A DNA stretch of 23,079 nucleotides from assembly GCA_040357565.1 (NCBI GenBank), contig JBDODJ010000175.1; one strand, 5' to 3'. Source of the DNA: Cercozoa sp. M6MM. Taxonomy: Eukaryota; Endomyxa: Ascetosporea. Below are positions 19,645-23,079 of the stretch, piece after piece (positions within the stretch are counted from its first letter, which is position 1; each line of letters opens with the position of its first letter). A program made the translations under genes and the position numbers. The notes beneath the pieces were generated by a model. It had not been told where the DNA came from. It saw only the letters and a program-made list of their open reading frames with translations, and made no database searches.

Positions 19645-20255
19645 AGATTTGTTCATGTTGTCGGTCGAGTTAGTTTAGTCTACTAAGAAACCAACTAGTA
19701 GTTTCCCTGTACCAGTCTCGGGGTGGGTCACAAGCGCACGGCCGTAATCCCAGCCACCGCCCGCATAGGGTGGGCGGGAATCCCTTCTTTTGAAGTTCCC
19801 CAGGATGGGACATCTTTATTTTGGTACTCCGAATTACCAGATTCTGTTCCTCGAGGAAGTGAACGAAGCGACAGGTCTCAGCATGTCTTGAGGCGTGTTT
19901 GCCACCCACCTCCGCTCGAAGCTGCTGGGGCAAGATATGCACGTTTCTTGGGTGTCTCAGTCTCTAACGCGAGCTGGTTCGGACTTTGATAAGCGGAATT
20001 GAAGAGGCTCGAGAGGTTTTTGCCAGCCGTGGACTTTCGCAGAGAAATTTTGCGTCCCGTGTCTTTTGAGAGCAAGCGGGCACGTGTGACAATGATTGGA
20101 GATAACAAGGACTCGAAAGAACGCGCAGGCTTGCCTTCGTACACTTGCAATCACTCAAATAAATAATTTATTGGCTTTGCCGGGAACGCTTCGTTGTCTA
20201 CCTGTGCTCAATTTGAACGGGCAGGCCGGTAACACAACAGTTACATGGCACCGAC
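19645..20255. other. Spacer between EF-hand and Kir genes
   Basis: About 610 bp with no plus-strand gene I can support. It holds the EF-hand 3' UTR, an AT-rich aaataaataatttattgg at about 20157-20175, the presumptive Kir promoter, and the doubtful minus-strand ORF described separately. Confidence 0.4.
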
Positions 20256-20262
20256 ATGGCAT
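19728..20262 (-). CDS. Doubtful minus-strand ORF with one internal TGA
   Basis: One minus frame from about 20150 to TGA 19728-19730 is open except for TGA at 19878-19880. Both halves have protein-like composition (SLLSPIIVTRARLLSKDTG; GTESGNSEYQNKDVPSWG). A 58-nt GT-AG intron would link it in phase to an ATG at 20260-20262 (MPCRCHVTVVLPAC). A 33-nt GT-AG segment would remove the TGA, but no other intron here is that short. The ATG overlaps the Kir start codon on the other strand, which argues against a real gene. No family recognised. Confidence 0.2.
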
Positions 20263-21367
20263 TCGACGACTTTAACTTCGCGACAGTGCGTTCTGCGAGT
20301 CCTTGGGCCGACGACGACTCCGACCCAGGTACCAGATTTTGGCTGCTGGATCGACCTAAAGTTAACTGCTGCCGAGTGTTGTCGCACCAGAGCACGCAGC
20401 TGTTGACGAGGATGAGGCCATTCCGGCAGGTCAAGTGAGTCTGACGTTGCACGACGTGCCCGAGCACAGGGCTGAGATGCGACCGAGGTATAAGTGAGCA
20501 TACACACTTCTATCCATACAAGTCTTCCCCAGCCAAGTGGAGATGCCGCGTCTGACCGAACGCACGCGCTTACACCTGCGCCGTCGTGCGCGCAATCTAC
20601 AGCAAGTACACAGGCCCTTTATTTGCAGGTGTATGTGTATGCGACACTCAATCAGTAAACAATATGTTTAGCTACCAAGGGCACGGCTGGTGGCACACGT
20701 CGGCGACTCGACGGTACCGCTCAAGGTGAGGCACCTCAACGTGCACAGCACGCGACGCTTTGCTGCGCTGTATCACCTGCTGCTAGAGCACTCACTGGGT
20801 ACACACTGTACTGGACCATCGATAATATTATATGATACGGACAAGGAAGTTGATGAGCATTGTAATACTCGGAAATTAGCTGCTGTGATGGCCGGTATCG
20901 CGGCAGTGTGGATGGCACTCGTCTTTGTGTTTGCACTGCTGTACCAAGCGGCGCTGTCGCCGTACTCGCTGTCCTTCTTGGAGGTGTTCTTCGTTTTTCC
21001 TGAACGGTCGATATAGTAGTATGTTTTCAACGGTGTGCTAGACCTTCACTCTATCGCTGGAAGTGCAAACACGTATCGGCGTGCCCGCACGTGCGGATGA
21101 AAAGTAAGTTACCTCGACAGTATTTGCATATGTCTTCTATTAAGGTTATATTTGTACTCACAGACTCGGTGACAAGGCACTCCTGGCTGTTATCATGACG
21201 TTCCAAGCACTTCTTGTATCATCCACGTGTATCAAACCAACAATGTCAATTATCTAGTTGGTGTATGTATTGGACCAACAGGCACTGCTTACGGATGCGC
21301 TGCTGTTTGGCATAGTTTTCGAGCGTGTATCTCGTGGTCAGGTACCTGTGTGTGTGTGTGTGTGTGT

Positions 21368-21459
<92 letters not shown>

Positions 21460-22956
21460 CTTGGAAACCACCTAGTATACGTGTACACCTGTAGGCACGC
21501 GCCGGACGCTGCGAGTTCACGAAAGCGGCCGTTGTGATTCCTGCCGTGGATGCCTACTCCAAGAAGCCTCATCTGTACCTGCACATAGAGAGAGAGAGAG
21601 AGAGAGAGAGAGATACGCTGTTTTGATTTGTGCTGTCGGATCGAAGTGTACAATATAATGCACAGGGCATCACCGCGACTACAGTTCCGTGTCGTCGACT
21701 TGTCTCGCTATCCACTTTTGGATGCGCATGTGCATGTTTTCCTGTGCTGCCACCGTGTCACTGTACCCTCTTTACACCTCCATTTACCCTTACTCCGAAT
21801 ACCCCTACACACAGGCTGAGGGTCTGGTCGACTGCTTCCGCACGACGCCTCTGCGCACCAACTTCAGCGATCGGCACCTGGACGCAACGCTGCTGATGTC
21901 GCTCCCACAGACGGTCACGCACATATTGGACCGGCACAGGTAAACTCGAGCCTATTCCTTAAAGATTAAAACATCGCATGTGTGCTCGCACAGTCCTATA
22001 CTGCGTCTGGTTGCCGACCATTTAGCCGAGAGTGACCCCGATGGTACTGTGACTAAATATTCTACAATGTTTCAGGATAGACCTGTCACGCTTTTCGCAG
22101 AAGCAGGTCTGCGACCCCGACCCTTCTCGTCTCAGCACGTAGGCAACCTCGATGACCCAGGTGTCGACAGTCCCGCTGTCGGTGCGGTTTCGGTGGTGCC
22201 CCGTCTGCCCAGTGCGTGGCTTGAGCAGATCAGCGACGCCAAAGCGGCCACCGCGGAGACCTCGGACACTGACAGGAGCGAGCACAAGAACAGCGTTACC
22301 ACCGGTGCAGGCGAGCATACGCTGGACCCTTCTGCAATGCAGCGACAGCCAAGTGAGTACCCACAACGTCTTCGAGAGGCCGGGTATACAGTGAGGCTTG
22401 CTTAAACTAGGGCACATATGGTTGGCTTGGACAGACGTCTGTTAGACAGCCCACGCTCACCGCAGGATTATCAGCGACTCCGAGATGCCTTTCAGACACA
22501 CTCGATCGAGGTGATTTACTGCGTTTTCTTCCTATCGCTGCGGTTTTACGGGGTGCCGGGTGCCCATGTTGCAGATCATCGGCGTGGTTGAAGGAGTCGA
22601 GGCGAGCACCGGCGCTCTCGTGCAGGCGCGCGTGTCCTACTGCTTCGACGACCTGCGCATTGGCCACCGCTTCCGCAGCAGTACCTTTCCCGACGGTAAC
22701 TCAAATATACAATCGACTTGGACGCTGTATCATTTATGTATGCATGCATACATGTGAGCATACCTTAGCCCACGGAGGAGCCACACTCGACCTGGCCAAG
22801 TTTCACGAGACGCACATCATTGGTACCGTATCCTATTGTGCTCACGCACTCTTCAAGTCCAGATATTTATTGAGGATAAATTACTCACACTTCCTGCCAA
22901 AAACTGTCGCAGCGAGCGACACGTCGACGCAGGGGTCTGGAAGTCGCATTCGCTAA
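20256..22956 (+). CDS. Inward-rectifier K+ channel (Kir) homologue with altered selectivity filter (about 519 aa)
   Basis: Exons: 20256-20328, 20391-20487, 20533-20605, 20672-20798, 20880-20983, 21042-21103, 21164-21215, 21282-21341, 21495-21574, 21666-21729, 21815-21939, 21994-22352, 22446-22510, 22575-22695, 22769-22822 and the final exon to TAA 22954-22956. The last intron may instead be read through in frame. Order: acidic N-terminus, a basic slide-helix region, TM1 (AGIAAVWMALVFVFALLYQA, about 130-149), pore helix SLEVQT, filter position RIGVP (169-173), and TM2 (LLALLTDALLFGIVFERVS). Then comes the Kir cytosolic domain: LQFRVVDLSRYPLLDAH matches the Kir LCLMFRVGNLR block, and IIGVVEGVEASTGALVQAR plus YCFDDLRIGHRF match VVILEGMVEATGM and the later GHRF. 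Glu165 and Arg175, equivalent to the Kir2.1 E138/R148 pair, are kept, as is TM2 Asp201 (Kir2.1 D172). The canonical TIGYG filter is absent, so K+ conduction is doubtful. An insert of about 100 residues lies in the C-terminal domain. It should be a membrane tetramer. Confidence 0.88.
21347..21459. repeat. (TG)n followed by (AG)n microsatellite in a Kir intron
   Basis: About 48 TG units with one interruption near 21372, then about nine AG units. The tract starts four bases inside the donor GTACC (21342) and fills most of the intron to the acceptor at 21494. A second (AG)n tract of about 13 units lies in the next intron at about 21587-21613. Confidence 0.97.
22849..22895 (+). repeat. Inverted repeat, left arm (47 bp)
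   Basis: Perfect reverse complement of the last 47 bases of the window. It begins ctcttcaagtcc and ends cacacttcct. It lies inside the last Kir intron, or in the coding tail if that intron is retained. Confidence 0.95.
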
Positions 22957-23079
22957 ACCTACGCTCAGATTTCAAGTCGACTCGGATTCAGACTTTACCC
23001 TCAGTATGACTATCCTCCTTTTGATACATCGAAGGAAGTGTGAGTAATTTATCCTCAATAAATATCTGGACTTGAAGAG
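22957..23079. other. Kir 3' flank ending in the right arm of the inverted repeat
   Basis: Bases 22957-23032 are unremarkable. Bases 23033-23079 are the right arm (starts aggaagtgtgag, ends ggacttgaagag), an exact reverse complement of 22849-22895, and it stops at the last base of the window. The arms are separated by 137 bases that contain the final Kir exon. Confidence 0.9.

Noticed and set aside
19723-19989. Plus-strand ORF of 88 codons after the EF-hand gene
   Set aside because: No homology seen, and it lies over the better-composed minus frame and the EF-hand 3' region; probably chance.
21246-21653. ORFs encoding poly-His/Thr or poly-Val/Cys over the TG tract
   Set aside because: Pure microsatellite translation inside a Kir intron.

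Overview
This window looks like one scaffold from the nuclear genome of an intron-rich, probably unicellular eukaryote. Almost every gene is broken by short GT-AG introns (mostly about 55-110 nt). Exons join in phase, and several genes have clear eukaryote-wide homologues. I cannot place the lineage. A Pro-rich surface protein, a secreted polyester-depolymerase-like enzyme and a Kir-type channel in one genome fit a free-living protist. A 100-N gap (627-726) shows it is a draft assembly. Exon chains were built by eye from splice motifs, phase continuity and family similarity, without transcript support.

Layout. (1) 1-2465, minus: 5' part of an SHPRH-like SNF2 helicase/ubiquitin-ligase gene whose introns are packed with C-rich repeats. 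(2) 2927-5822, plus: 18-exon gene of unknown function, divergent from SHPRH. (3) 6188-8088, minus: complete ten-exon secreted PHB-depolymerase-family esterase. (4) 8216-10050, plus: METTL9/DREV-type methyltransferase. (5) 10404-11191, plus: small Cys-rich single-pass membrane protein. (6) 11405-14017, minus: type II membrane surface protein with an adhesin-like ectodomain and a long Ser/Pro repeat encoded by a minisatellite. (7) 14418-15730, minus: exosome subunit RRP46. (8) 15876-17097, minus: unknown multi-pass membrane protein. (9) 17552-18545, minus: C2H2 zinc-finger protein with an apparent frameshift near its end. (10) 18886-19644, plus: calmodulin-like protein with four EF-hands. (11) 19728-20262, minus: doubtful ORF. 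(12) 20256-22956, plus: inward-rectifier (Kir) channel homologue.

The genes do not form a pathway; this is ordinary mixed gene content. The most striking observation is the Kir-like protein. It aligns without gaps through the pore, and keeps the pore-stabilising Glu/Arg pair and the TM2 Asp, but its selectivity filter reads R-I-G-V-P instead of T-I-G-Y-G. Also notable are the C-rich introns with TAGGG runs, a duplicated 5' splice site in the EF-hand gene, the surface-protein architecture, and a perfect 47-bp inverted repeat ending at the last base. I saw no tRNA, rRNA, CRISPR, transposon or virus-derived element.
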